In this document: positions 34,718-43,629 of the stretch, in pieces
Layout of the letters: every line of letters starts with the position of its first letter
Numbering within the stretch: position 1 is the first letter of the stretch
Assembly: GCA_002281735.1 (NCBI GenBank)
Contig: NCGK01000014.1
Location: 1 to 64,000, forward strand
DNA from: Gammaproteobacteria bacterium 28-57-27
Lineage (GTDB): Bacteria > Pseudomonadota > Gammaproteobacteria > Halothiobacillales > Halothiobacillaceae
Direction of reading: 5' to 3'
DNA length: 64,000 bases
The notes under the pieces: generated by a model
Told to the model about the DNA's origin: nothing
The model's input: only the letters and a program-made list of their open reading frames with translations
Database searches by the model: none
Made by a program: the position numbers and the translations under genes

Positions 34718-35575
34718 TCAACCTAATTCAAAACTTGTAATACCGAAGATCTTATCCAGCGCCATGTCGGGAAAATCGCCCGTATACATGCGTGCCGTTT
34801 CAAAGGCGGGGCTCATGGCATTCATGCGGGCAATATCTATCGCCTGGGCATTAGGTTCCGGCACATCAAGATAAATGGCCGACCCCAAGGGAATTTGTGC
34901 GAGCAGCGCATTGAACAGATCAATGGCAAGGTCTTTGTTTTCAGCATTCAGCGGACCGATTTTGTAGCCTGTTCGACAGGCTCGAATCACGCCGTAACCC
35001 ACCAGCTTGCCGTTTTCGATAATACCCATCGCATGACTATGCGGCTGATTAATCCAGGCCTTGAGAAAATCAGCGCGTTTTGCCGGAAAAAACCCCGCGT
35101 CATACGCCAACAAAACCTCCACTCCAAGCGAAGCAAGCTCGACGATATTCGCTGCCACAGGTTTTAGATGGTTGGATATTCCTGCGAATCTTATATTTCG
35201 ATGCGCCAGCCTGAAGCCGGATTTCCGGTAATTATCCTGTTGCGCAAGCACGCCATCCAGACCGATACTGCGTCCGCGCAAATGTTCGAGTGCCTTGTTC
35301 CAGATGTGCAGGCCATACCCCTGATGGCGAAACGGCTCGGCCACGATATACAAACCGATGAAACCGAATGAATTGCCGTATTTCACTGCCGAAATCGTGG
35401 CAACCGCTTGGTCATTGATTTTTCCCAGCAGGAATCCTTGATTGTCCGCCGCATAAAACGCAACCGCATCATCCAAACCGGGATTCCAGCCTTCGGCGCC
35501 CGCCCAGTCGATGGCTGTTTGCAGCTCATCCTGCGACATGACCGAAATCTGATAGTCGGGTTGTTGTAGTGACAT
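34718..35575 (-). CDS. Two-domain GNAT N-acetyltransferase
   Basis: A 285-residue protein with an N-terminal GNAT domain (FIGLYIVAEPFRHQGYGLHIWNKAL at about 72-96, the acetyl-CoA loop) and a C-terminal Acetyltransf_18-type domain (YGVIRACRTGYKIGPLNAENKDLA). The pair is known from YitH-type and nematode-like enzymes of unknown substrate. GGAGG precedes the ATG. It lies 45 bp upstream of the synthetase/GNAT fusion on the same strand and may be co-transcribed. Confidence 0.85.
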   Translation of the reverse strand: MSLQQPDYQISVMSQDELQTAIDWAGAEGWNPGLDDAVAFYAADNQGFLLGKINDQAVATISAVKYGNSFGFIGLYIVAEPFRHQGYGLHIWNKALEHLRGRSIGLDGVLAQQDNYRKSGFRLAHRNIRFAGISNHLKPVAANIVELASLGVEVLLAYDAGFFPAKRADFLKAWINQPHSHAMGIIENGKLVGYGVIRACRTGYKIGPLNAENKDLAIDLFNALLAQIPLGSAIYLDVPEPNAQAIDIARMNAMSPAFETARMYTGDFPDMALDKIFGITSFELG

Positions 35576-35645
35576 AAAATACCTCCAGGGACAGGTTGGA
35601 CAGCATCAAAACCATTCGAGAAATGAGCGCCTTCGCTGCGAAGAG

Positions 35646-37724
35646 TTACCCCACCTGCTCCGCCTGAATCGCCGTCAGTGCAATCGTGTACACGATGTCT
35701 TCAATCAGCGCGCCGCGTGACAGATCATTCACCGGCTTGCGCAGACCTTGCAGCATTGGGCCGACACTGACCACATTGGCGGCGCGCTGCACGGCCTTGT
35801 AGGTGGTGTTGCCGGTATTCAGATCAGGGAATACGAACACGGTGGCCTGCCCTGCCACCGGGCTATTCGGCGCTTTCTGTTTGCCGACCGATTCGACACT
35901 GGCGGCATCGTATTGCAGCGGGCCGTCAATAATGAGATCAGGACGTTTTTCGCGTACCAGCTGGGTGGCGGTGCGCACTTTAATCACGTCATCGCCCACG
36001 CCGGATTCGCCGGTGGAATACGAGATCATCGCCACGCGCGGGGTAATGCCGAATGCCGCCGCCGAATCGGCGGATTGAATCGCAATATCGGCCAACTCCT
36101 CCGCACTAGGATCCGGGTTGACTGCGCAGTCGCCATACACCAGCACCTGATCGGGCATCAGCATAAAGAACACACTGGAGACCAGCTTCGCCCCCGGCGC
36201 GGTTTTAATCAGTTGTAAGGCCGGGCGGATGGTATTCGCCGTGGTATGCACCGCGCCGGATACCAAGCCATCCACATCGTCTTGATACAGCATCATGGTG
36301 CCCAGCACGACGTTGTCTTCCAGCTGCTGCTCCGCCATGGCCGGGCTCAGCCCCTTGTGCTTGCGCAGCTCGACCATCGGCGCGACGTAATGTGGGCGTA
36401 CGCGCTCCGGTTCCAGAATTTCCACGTTGTCTGGCAACTCCACGCCATGCGCCTCGGCCACACGCAAAATCTCCTCGCGATGCCCCAGCAGCACGCAGCG
36501 GGCGATGCCTTTTTGCGCGCAAATGGCCGCTGCCTGAATGGTGCGCGGCTCGTTGCCTTCGGGCAGCACAATGCGCTTGTTCAGGCGGCGAGCCTTTTCC
36601 ACTACCTGGAAGCGGAACGCGGGCGGGGTCATGCGCAACTCGTGCGGTAGCGCCATGCCTGCCAAAAGCGCGGTTAATTCGAGTTTTTCAGCTATGAAAT
36701 CAATCACCAGCTCCATGCGCTGCAAATCGTCTGCCGGCACATGCGTACTCATATCGTTGAGCAGGCTGGCGGATTCAAAGCTGTTGTAGGCGGTCAGCAA
36801 GACCGGCAATTCGCTGGAAAATGCCTTTTGGCAAAGCTGCTGGATACTGGGATCGGGCTCAGCGTCCGAAGTCAGCAGCAAACCCGCCAGTGGGATGCCA
36901 TTCATGGTGGCCAGCGCAACCGCCATCATCACATCGTCGCGATCCCCCGGGCTCATAATCAAGGCACCGGGTTTGAGCAGATACACGATATTCGGCACCG
37001 AGCGCGCGATAATCAGATTCTGGCGCACGCGCCGGCTGGCGATCTCGCCTGCGTGCAACACGCGCGCATTCAACACCTCCACAATATCCTGCGTGCGCGG
37101 ATGCAAAAACTCCGGCTTGTGCGGAATACCGCCCAAATAAGGCAAGGGGTGAGCTTGCAGTTGCAGGCTGCGCTCCATGACCTCGCAGCCAAAGCGGTAG
37201 GCATCCTGCCCGGCGGGAATGTGGTTGATAATGTAACCGGCGATCGTGTTGTGCGCACCGTAACTGGACACCGCCAGCTCGAATTGTTCGGTCAATGCTT
37301 CACTACTTTGTTCACAGGCCGCGCCGACCAGAATCACCCCTGCCTGAAGATTCAGCGCGATGGTGCTGTTGAGCGAGGCGACGAAAGCATGTTGCGGACT
37401 CGGCACCATGCCTTCCACGATCATCACATCCACGCCGTCCAGCGCCTGTTGGTACAGGCTGACGATTTCTTCCATCAACTGATCTTCCAGCCCCAGACTC
37501 AATAAATGCTCGGCACGCTCCATGCTCAAAGGCTCAGGCGCGGGGTGATGATTGATCTGGCGGATGAAATGCGTGGTCAGCTCGGGCTTGCCGGGTGGGT
37601 CTTGGGAAATCGGCTTGACGAAACCGACTTTGAGGCCTTTTTGCTCCAGCGCATGCACCAGGCCGAGGACGACCGTGGTCAGACCCACGCTGTAACCTAC
37701 AGGAGCAAGAAAATAAGTGTGCAT
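35646..37724 (-). CDS. pta: Phosphate acetyltransferase
   Basis: Interconverts acetyl-CoA and acetyl phosphate. The 692-residue long form has an N-terminal P-loop-like/BioD domain (MHTYFLAPVGYSVGLTTVVLGL), a DRTGG regulatory middle and the C-terminal catalytic PTA_PTB domain (RFQVVEKARRLNKRIVLPEG; DGPLQYDAASV). The start at 37724 is chosen because GAGGAGGG lies just before it. It lies 11 bp after ackA in the same operon. Confidence 0.96.
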   Translation of the reverse strand: MHTYFLAPVGYSVGLTTVVLGLVHALEQKGLKVGFVKPISQDPPGKPELTTHFIRQINHHPAPEPLSMERAEHLLSLGLEDQLMEEIVSLYQQALDGVDVMIVEGMVPSPQHAFVASLNSTIALNLQAGVILVGAACEQSSEALTEQFELAVSSYGAHNTIAGYIINHIPAGQDAYRFGCEVMERSLQLQAHPLPYLGGIPHKPEFLHPRTQDIVEVLNARVLHAGEIASRRVRQNLIIARSVPNIVYLLKPGALIMSPGDRDDVMMAVALATMNGIPLAGLLLTSDAEPDPSIQQLCQKAFSSELPVLLTAYNSFESASLLNDMSTHVPADDLQRMELVIDFIAEKLELTALLAGMALPHELRMTPPAFRFQVVEKARRLNKRIVLPEGNEPRTIQAAAICAQKGIARCVLLGHREEILRVAEAHGVELPDNVEILEPERVRPHYVAPMVELRKHKGLSPAMAEQQLEDNVVLGTMMLYQDDVDGLVSGAVHTTANTIRPALQLIKTAPGAKLVSSVFFMLMPDQVLVYGDCAVNPDPSAEELADIAIQSADSAAAFGITPRVAMISYSTGESGVGDDVIKVRTATQLVREKRPDLIIDGPLQYDAASVESVGKQKAPNSPVAGQATVFVFPDLNTGNTTYKAVQRAANVVSVGPMLQGLRKPVNDLSRGALIEDIVYTIALTAIQAEQVG

Positions 37725-37735
37725 GGAGTCCCTCC

Positions 37736-38956
37736 TCAAGACAGTGCGACGGGTTGCGTTGTGGTCTGTGTCAAGCCAGCCAGTTGAGCGGTATCCAGCG
37801 CAATCATCAGTTCTTCATTGGCGTTAATCACCAACACAGGCAGGCTGCCCTCGGCATGAATGAAACCGCTCGCCCCGCGTGTGCAGTCCTGATTGGCGGC
37901 GGGGTTGAGCGCAAATCCCAGCGGTGCCATCCATTCAATCGTGCGCGCACGCACCCAGGCCGAATTCTCGCCGATGCCACCGGTAAAGATCAGTGCATCA
38001 ATCGCCCCGGCAGCAACGAGCTGCCCGGCCAGATGTTTGGCAAGCTGGTAACAGAATTTTTCCAGCGCCCGCTTGGCGCCCGCATGCCCCTGGGCCGCCG
38101 CCTGCTCCAACTCGCGGCAATCGCTGGACAGGCCAGACAGCCCGAGCAGGCCAGATTGCTTGTTGAGTATGGCGGTGGTTTGCAGCGCGCTCATGCCCAT
38201 TTCGTCAGCAAGATGGTTGAACAGGCCGGGGTCAACATCGCCCGAGCGCGTGCCCATCACCAAGCCCTCCAGCGGGGTCAGACCCATGCTGGTATCCACG
38301 CTCTGCCCCGCGCGAATCGCCGCCACGCTGGCGCCATTGCCCAAATGCGCGCACACCAGTGCAAGTTCAGCTTCCGGCTTGGCAAGAATGCGCGCCGCCT
38401 CGCGCAAGGCGTAGCGGTAACTGGAGCCGTGAAAGCCGTAACGACGCACGCCGTGTTGCCGATACAGCTCCATCGGCACGGCGTACAGATAAGCGTGCTC
38501 GGGCATGGTCTGGTGAAACGCGGTATCGAAAGCTGCCACCTGCGGCAGGTCGTGGAAATACTCCAGCGCATGATGAATGCCGATCAAATGCGCCGGATTG
38601 TGCAGCGGCGCAAGGTGCACGCACTTTTCGATTTCCGCCAGCACCGCATCATCAATCAGCGCCGAAGCCTTGAACACCTCGCCACCATGCACCACGCGAT
38701 GCCCGACGGCGGCGATGGACTCCATCAGGCCGCATTGGCGCAGATGATCGGTCATGGCCTGCATGGCGGCGCGGTGATCGGGATGTGACAAGGGGAAGCT
38801 TATGCGCTCGTCGTCCTGCTTGAAGGTGATGAAGGCATCGTCCAGACCGAGTTTTTCAGCCAGACCGACAAGCACGGGGCGCTGCGCGGCCATGTCCATT
38901 ACGGCAAATTTCAACGAAGAACTGCCGCAATTGATGACCAGAACCATTGAATTCAT
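37736..38956 (-). CDS. ackA: Acetate kinase
   Basis: Makes ATP and acetate from acetyl phosphate. The start at 38956 (MNSMVLVINCGSSSLKFAVMD) gives 406 residues; Met4 is an alternative. Signatures are VINCGSSSLKF near residue 7, RVVHGGE, FDTAFHQTMPE with the catalytic His region, YRRYGFHGSSY-like RYGFHGSSYRYA, AHLGNGAS and FTGGIGENSAWVR. It forms an operon with pta. It is divergent from the iron transporter gene fbpA, with 178 bp between the two starts. Confidence 0.95.
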   Translation of the reverse strand: MNSMVLVINCGSSSLKFAVMDMAAQRPVLVGLAEKLGLDDAFITFKQDDERISFPLSHPDHRAAMQAMTDHLRQCGLMESIAAVGHRVVHGGEVFKASALIDDAVLAEIEKCVHLAPLHNPAHLIGIHHALEYFHDLPQVAAFDTAFHQTMPEHAYLYAVPMELYRQHGVRRYGFHGSSYRYALREAARILAKPEAELALVCAHLGNGASVAAIRAGQSVDTSMGLTPLEGLVMGTRSGDVDPGLFNHLADEMGMSALQTTAILNKQSGLLGLSGLSSDCRELEQAAAQGHAGAKRALEKFCYQLAKHLAGQLVAAGAIDALIFTGGIGENSAWVRARTIEWMAPLGFALNPAANQDCTRGASGFIHAEGSLPVLVINANEELMIALDTAQLAGLTQTTTQPVALS

Positions 38957-39071
38957 ACACAGCTCGTCCGGTGTTTGAGTGAGCGAAAGGTTAGGTGCGG
39001 ATAGTGACACAGCAGTGAAACGTTTGCGCAGTAGGCAAAACCTCGGCCAAAACGCCAGACAAGATGCGGTT

Positions 39072-39090
39072 GCAAACAATTCTCATTTGT
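39072..39090. promoter_or_regulatory. Candidate Fur box upstream of fbpA
   Basis: On the minus strand it reads ACAAATGAGAATTGTTTGC, 12 of 19 bases matching the Fur consensus including the AATGAGAAT centre. It lies 45 bp before the fbpA start, which suits iron repression of a ferric transporter. Confidence 0.6.
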
Positions 39091-39134
39091 GGCCAAATTC
39101 ACGCACTCCCCCATCCATCTCACAAGGCGCCATC

Positions 39135-40169
39135 ATGAACCGCAGCTATAAGTCCACATTGATCCCGACCCTAATTGCATTGAGCCTTGGCGCACCCAGC
39201 GTCTGGGCGGCTGATCAAGAGCTCAATTTGTATTCCGCCCGCCACTACAAAACCGACGAAGCACTGTACAAGGGCTTTAGCGATGCCACCGGCATCAAGA
39301 TCAACCGCATCGAAGGCAAGGAAGACGAGTTATTTGAGCGCATCAAGCGCGAAGGCGCCGCCAGCCCGGCGGATGTGTTCATTACCGTGGATGCTGCCCG
39401 CTTGCAGGCAGCGGATGAAGCCGGTTTGTTCGCACCGGTCAAATCCACCCTGCTAGAACAGCGCATTCCCGCCCAGTTCCGTGCCCATGATCTGCAATGG
39501 TTTGGCTTTTCCTACCGCGCGCGCGTCATCGCCTACAACAAGCAAACCATCCAACCGGAACAGGTCGCGACCTACCTTGATCTTGCCAAACCCGCATTCA
39601 AGGGCAAGATCTGCGTACGCAGCGGCAACCATCCGTACAACCTGACCCTGCTGGCCTCCATCATCAATCACCAGGGTGCAGAGCAGGCCGCACAATGGGC
39701 GAGCGGCATCGTGAGCAACCTGGCGCGTGCGCCCAAAGGCGGCGATACCGACCAGATGCGCGCCATCGCAGCGGGCGAATGCGACCTGGCACTCACCAAT
39801 CATTATTACTACGCGCGCCTGGCCGCTTCAGACAAAGCCGAAGACAAGGCACTGATCGAAACCGTCGGCATTATTTTTCCTGACCAGCAAACCCAGGGCA
39901 CACACGTTAATATCTCCGGCGGCGGCATGTTGAAACATGCACCGCACAAGGACGCGGCTGTCAAGTTCATGGAATACCTGGCCAGCGACGCGGCACAAGC
40001 CTATTTTGCCAATGGCAACAACGAATGGCCTGTGGTTGCCGGGATGAAAATCGACAACCCGCAACTCGAAGCACTCGGCAGCTTCAAAATCGACCCACTG
40101 AATGCCAGCAACCTAGCCAAAGAGATTCCCCTGGCACAACGTCTGATGGACAAAGCGGGCTGGAAATAA
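39135..40169 (+). CDS. fbpA: Ferric iron ABC transporter, periplasmic binding protein
   Basis: The start at 39135 (MNRSYKSTLIPTLIALSLGAPSVWA) gives a clear signal peptide and a 344-residue protein, while the longer frame has none. The mature part begins DQELNLYSARHYKTDE, the FutA/FbpA/IdiA opening with iron-binding His and Tyr. LTNHYYYARL near residue 240 carries the paired tyrosines that bind Fe(III). FRAHDLQWFGFSYRARVIAYN is also typical. It is followed by a terminator and a convergent permease gene. Confidence 0.93.
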   Translation: MNRSYKSTLIPTLIALSLGAPSVWAADQELNLYSARHYKTDEALYKGFSDATGIKINRIEGKEDELFERIKREGAASPADVFITVDAARLQAADEAGLFAPVKSTLLEQRIPAQFRAHDLQWFGFSYRARVIAYNKQTIQPEQVATYLDLAKPAFKGKICVRSGNHPYNLTLLASIINHQGAEQAAQWASGIVSNLARAPKGGDTDQMRAIAAGECDLALTNHYYYARLAASDKAEDKALIETVGIIFPDQQTQGTHVNISGGGMLKHAPHKDAAVKFMEYLASDAAQAYFANGNNEWPVVAGMKIDNPQLEALGSFKIDPLNASNLAKEIPLAQRLMDKAGWK

Positions 40170-40310
40170 TATTTCCCCAGCGCAGATCAGATGATGCAAT
40201 TGAGCTTCAAGCCATGTTTGGGCGCCCGTGGCTTTAATGACGGCGCTTGGATATGATTTTTCGGCCTTAACCGGCGCTCAAAACACATCAAAAAACCAAA
40301 CCTCGTCCTC

Positions 40311-40337
40311 AAGCCCCGTCCAATGGGGCTTTTTTTA
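40311..40337 (+). terminator. Rho-independent terminator of fbpA
   Basis: AAGCCCC and GGGGCTT flank a 7-base loop and are followed by a T-run. It lies 140 bp after fbpA and just beyond the end of convergent fbpB. Confidence 0.88.
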
Positions 40338-40363
40338 TGCCCGCCGTATACAAACTTCCGGGC

Positions 40364-41992
40364 TCACTTCTGGGCTCGCCCGCGCCGCATCACCCGCGTC
40401 AAAATCAACACCGGCAACAAGCCCACGGCCACGATCATCAACGACGGCACAGCCGCTTCAGCCAGACGCTCGTCGGCAGCCAGCACAAATACCTGGGTCG
40501 CCAGCGTGTCCAGGTTAAACGGCCGCAACACGATGGTCGCGGGCAATTCTTTCATCACTTCCACAAACACCAGCAGCACCGCACTCAACATGCCGCCGCG
40601 CAGCAAGGGCAAATGCACCCGCTGCAAAACCTGCCAGCGGGTGAGTCCCAAACCTTGCGCAGCGTCATCCAGACTGGGACGGATGCGCTGCAAGCTACTG
40701 TCCACCGCATGCATGGCCACGGCAAGAAAACGCACCAGATACGCAAACACCAAGGCGAACATGCTTCCGCTCAGCAACAGGCCGGGCGTTATCCCGAACA
40801 GACGTTGCATCCAGGCAATCCAGGCGTGATCGAAGGCCGTCAGCGGAACCAGCACTCCCACCGCCAACACCGTACCCGGCACGGCGTACCCCATGGAGGC
40901 AAAACGTTTCAGCCCATGTAACCAGTGGCTGTTATTCCGACGGGTGGCATAGCCCAGCAACAAAGCCACCGCCAAGGCCAGCAGGCTGGCTATGCTTGCC
41001 AGCATCACGCTGTTCCATGCAAACCCCAGATAACGTTGATCGAACAAGGCCTCCGTTTCGCTCAGGGCGAGCTGCAACAACCATAGCGCAGGCAAGATAA
41101 AGCCACCGAGCAAGGGCAAAAGACACATCCCCAGAGCCAGCCATGCCCGCCCACCATGCAGCTTGAGTGATGCAGGCTTACGCCCGGATGGGTTATGGAA
41201 GCGCGCCCGTCCCCGGCTCTTTTTTTCCAGCACCAAGGCCAACATCACCAGACCGACCAAGCTCAAGGCCAGTTGCGCCGCTGCGGCCGGATTGCCAAAG
41301 GCATACCACGCCTTGTAAATGCCACTGGTCAGGGTATTCACCCCGAAATACGACACCGCGCCGAATTCGGCCAGGCTTTCCATCATCACCAAGGCCACCC
41401 CGGCCACAATGGCCGGACGCGCCATGGGCAACAGCACGCGCCACAACACCTGCGCACGACTCAAGCCCAAGCTGCGCGCCACATCTTCGACACTTGCCGG
41501 GCGATCCAAAAAGGCCTCGCGCGCCAAAACATACACATACGGATAAAACACCAGACTGAACACCACGATCAGCCCCGGTAGGGAGCGAATCTCAAAAAAC
41601 CAGTAGTCGGCACGCTGCCAGTCAAACAGCGCACGCAAAGCGCTTTGAATCGGCCCGGCAAACTGGAGCGCATCGGTATAGACATACGCAATCACGTAGG
41701 TCGGCATGGCCAGCGGCAACAATAAGGCCCACTCCAGAATGCGCTGTCCTGGAAACTGATAACGCGACACCAACCATGCGCTCAAGGTACCCAGAATGGC
41801 CGTACCCAGTCCCACCCCCAAGGCCAGCACCAAGCTGTTAAGCGCATAACCCAACAGCACCGTATCCGCCAAATGCCGCCAGACGCCTTGCTTATCAGGC
41901 TCCAGCGCCTGCAAAAACAACCCGGCCAAGGGCAAGGCTACCAGTAGCGCAATCAGCAAGGTCAAGATCGACAAGAGTGAAAAACGGGGCAT
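40364..41992 (-). CDS. fbpB: Ferric iron ABC transporter, fused permease
   Basis: A 542-residue membrane protein with about twelve helices formed by two BPD_transp_1 domains, as in FbpB/SfuB. The EAA-like loops are SVEDVARSLGLSRAQVLWRVLLP near residue 175 and SLDDAAQGLGLTRWQVLQRVHLP near residue 450, which contact the ATPase. The start at 41992 (MPRFSLLSILTLL) replaces a longer frame that runs into the foldback repeat. It is convergent with fbpA and divergent from fbpC, an unusual scatter of one transporter over three transcripts. Confidence 0.92.
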   Translation of the reverse strand: MPRFSLLSILTLLIALLVALPLAGLFLQALEPDKQGVWRHLADTVLLGYALNSLVLALGVGLGTAILGTLSAWLVSRYQFPGQRILEWALLLPLAMPTYVIAYVYTDALQFAGPIQSALRALFDWQRADYWFFEIRSLPGLIVVFSLVFYPYVYVLAREAFLDRPASVEDVARSLGLSRAQVLWRVLLPMARPAIVAGVALVMMESLAEFGAVSYFGVNTLTSGIYKAWYAFGNPAAAAQLALSLVGLVMLALVLEKKSRGRARFHNPSGRKPASLKLHGGRAWLALGMCLLPLLGGFILPALWLLQLALSETEALFDQRYLGFAWNSVMLASIASLLALAVALLLGYATRRNNSHWLHGLKRFASMGYAVPGTVLAVGVLVPLTAFDHAWIAWMQRLFGITPGLLLSGSMFALVFAYLVRFLAVAMHAVDSSLQRIRPSLDDAAQGLGLTRWQVLQRVHLPLLRGGMLSAVLLVFVEVMKELPATIVLRPFNLDTLATQVFVLAADERLAEAAVPSLMIVAVGLLPVLILTRVMRRGRAQK

Positions 41993-42032
41993 AGGTAGTG
42001 TATTCAGAGCGTATTGATGAAATGAAGATTTG

Positions 42033-42243
42033 GTGGACTCGCAACGCGAGTGGCAGGTTTTTCGCTCCCCTTTGAAGCCGCCGTGGACTGGCCTGCGGAA
42101 GCCGGGTAAAAGCGCCATGGATGGCGCATTTAGCCTCTTCGCGACAGGGATGCCGCGTTGAGGCGACCCGGCTGGAGCAGGTCAGTTCACGGCGACCCCA
42201 AGGGGGAGGACAAACCCGCCACTCGCGGAGGCGAGTCTCCCAA
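42033..42243. repeat. Foldback repeat copy 2 between fbpB and fbpC
   Basis: Arms of about 65 bp (42033-42096 and 42178-42243) are imperfect inverted repeats: GACTCGC..GCGAGTGGC..GGTTT and CGCCGTGGACTGGCCTG on the left, against CAGGTCAGTTCACGGCG and AAACC..GCCACTCGC..GCGAGTC on the right. A structured 80-bp core holds GCCGGGT/ACCCGGC and GCGCCATGGATGGCGC. It is the same family as 1-150 in opposite orientation. Confidence 0.82.
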
Positions 42244-42263
42244 ACATCCCCTTAAAGATGAAT

Positions 42264-42282
42264 GAAAATGATTCTCAGACTA
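42264..42282 (+). promoter_or_regulatory. Candidate Fur box at the 5' end of fbpC
   Basis: GAAAATGATTCTCAGACTA matches about 12 of 19 Fur consensus positions (AATGAT, TCA). It lies downstream of the first possible ATG at 42258, which argues that translation starts later, at 42327. Confidence 0.45.
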
Positions 42283-42326
42283 TCATCACCGAACCTAATT
42301 CTGAACAAGACAAAATCCAAACCTGT

Positions 42327-43403
42327 ATGCCACCCGTTCTGCATGTCGATCAGCTTGCCTGCCAATACACCCGTGACCCTGTGCTGGAGCAGATTTCATT
42401 TACCCTCCAGCGTGGCGACATTGCCTGCCTGCTGGGTCCGTCCGGCTGCGGCAAAACCACGGCGCTGCGTCTGATTGCCGGTTTTGAAACCCCCTCCAAG
42501 GGTTCGATTCGCATCAATGAGCAGATCGTGAGTCAGGTCGGTGCCGTCGTCCCGCCTGAAAAACGCCAGGTGGGCATGGTGTTTCAGGATTACGCCCTGT
42601 TCCCGCATCTGAACATTGCTGACAACATCGCTTTTGGCCTGCACCCACTCGAACGCAAGGCGCGCGCACAACGTGTTCAGGAGATGCTCGAAACCGTGGG
42701 GCTGGCCGGGCGTGCCCATGCCTTCCCGCATGAACTGTCTGGCGGCCAGCAACAGCGCGTAGCGCTTGCACGTGCGCTGGCTCCCAAACCTGCCCTGCTG
42801 CTTTTGGACGAACCCTTTTCCAATCTGGACGTGGAGCTGCGCGAAAAACTCGCCGCCGAGGTGCGCGAAATCATCAAACACGAAGACATCACCGCGCTAA
42901 TGGTCACGCATGACCAGCACGAAGCCTTTGCCATGGCTGACTGGGTGGGGGTGATGCACCAAGGCCGCATCCAGCAATGGGACACGGCTTACAACGTGTA
43001 TCACCGTCCGAGCAATCGCTTCGTGGCCGATTTTGTCGGCATGGGCGCGTTTCTGCGCGGGCAGGTCATGAGCAGCCGCCAGGTCAAGATCGAACTGGGC
43101 GTGCTGACGGGCATTATTCCCACCCAGTGCGGTGCCGAGCAATGTGACGAGTGCTGGAATGGTTGCACGGTCAGCGTGCTGATTCGCCCGGATGATGTGA
43201 TTCACGATGACCAAAGCGCCATGCAAGCCAAAATCATCAAGAAAACCTTCCGTGGCGCAGAGTTTCTCTACACCCTGGAGCTTGGCAGCGGCGCGCAGAT
43301 TTTATCCCTCGTGCCTTCGCATCACGACCATGCCATAGGCGAAACCATCGGTATCGCTCTGGCCGTCGATCATGTGGTGGCCTATCCGGAACACGGGGAG
43401 TAG
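42327..43403 (+). CDS. fbpC: Ferric iron ABC transporter, ATP-binding protein
   Basis: A 358-residue ABC ATPase (from MPPVLHVDQLACQY). Walker A is LLGPSGCGKTTALRL. The signature is ELSGGQQQRVALARAL. Walker B is LLLLDEPFSNLD. The switch histidine is in MVTHDQHEA. A C-terminal TOBE-like part follows with CGAEQCDECWNGCTVSVLIRPDD, rich in Cys. It powers iron import with FbpA and FbpB. An ATG at 42258 would add 23 residues but overlaps the Fur-like site. A MITE relative begins two bases after the stop. Confidence 0.92.
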   Translation: MPPVLHVDQLACQYTRDPVLEQISFTLQRGDIACLLGPSGCGKTTALRLIAGFETPSKGSIRINEQIVSQVGAVVPPEKRQVGMVFQDYALFPHLNIADNIAFGLHPLERKARAQRVQEMLETVGLAGRAHAFPHELSGGQQQRVALARALAPKPALLLLDEPFSNLDVELREKLAAEVREIIKHEDITALMVTHDQHEAFAMADWVGVMHQGRIQQWDTAYNVYHRPSNRFVADFVGMGAFLRGQVMSSRQVKIELGVLTGIIPTQCGAEQCDECWNGCTVSVLIRPDDVIHDDQSAMQAKIIKKTFRGAEFLYTLELGSGAQILSLVPSHHDHAIGETIGIALAVDHVVAYPEHGE

Positions 43404-43405
43404 AT

Positions 43406-43505
43406 TATAGAGCCTGCGCAAAAGTGTTCCCGCAAGGCAAAGCGCCGAACCGAGTACGGCGAGGCGCTTGAACGCCGCTGAGACGGTTTTGCGTACGTCC
43501 TATAG
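43406..43505. mobile_element. MITE copy B (degraded)
   Basis: About 100 bp with TATAG at both ends, TGCGCAAAA at the left and TTTTGCGTACGTCCTATAG at the right. Internal blocks (AAGGCAAAGCGCCGAA, AGTACGGCGAGG.GCTTGAACGCCGCTG) match copy A at 28239-28342 in reverse orientation. The left terminal repeat is eroded. Confidence 0.75.
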
Positions 43506-43527
43506 CTCCGGCACGACACGTCTTGAA

Positions 43528-43575
43528 TGTAGGTCGGGCTTTAGCCCGACATGTCGGCATGAATGCCGACCTACA
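43528..43575. repeat. TGTAGGTCGGGC/GCCGACCTACA palindromic repeat
   Basis: TGTAGGTCGGGCTTTAGCCCGAC plus ATGTCGGCATGAATGCCGACCTACA folds into nested hairpins. It is a familiar dispersed type (GTAGGTCGGG) and lies in the leader region of the histone-deacetylase-like gene. Confidence 0.75.
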
Positions 43576-43629
43576 ATCACGGATAAAGCTGGCCGGATCC
43601 ACATTGCCCATTTGTCCGCAGAGCGTGCC

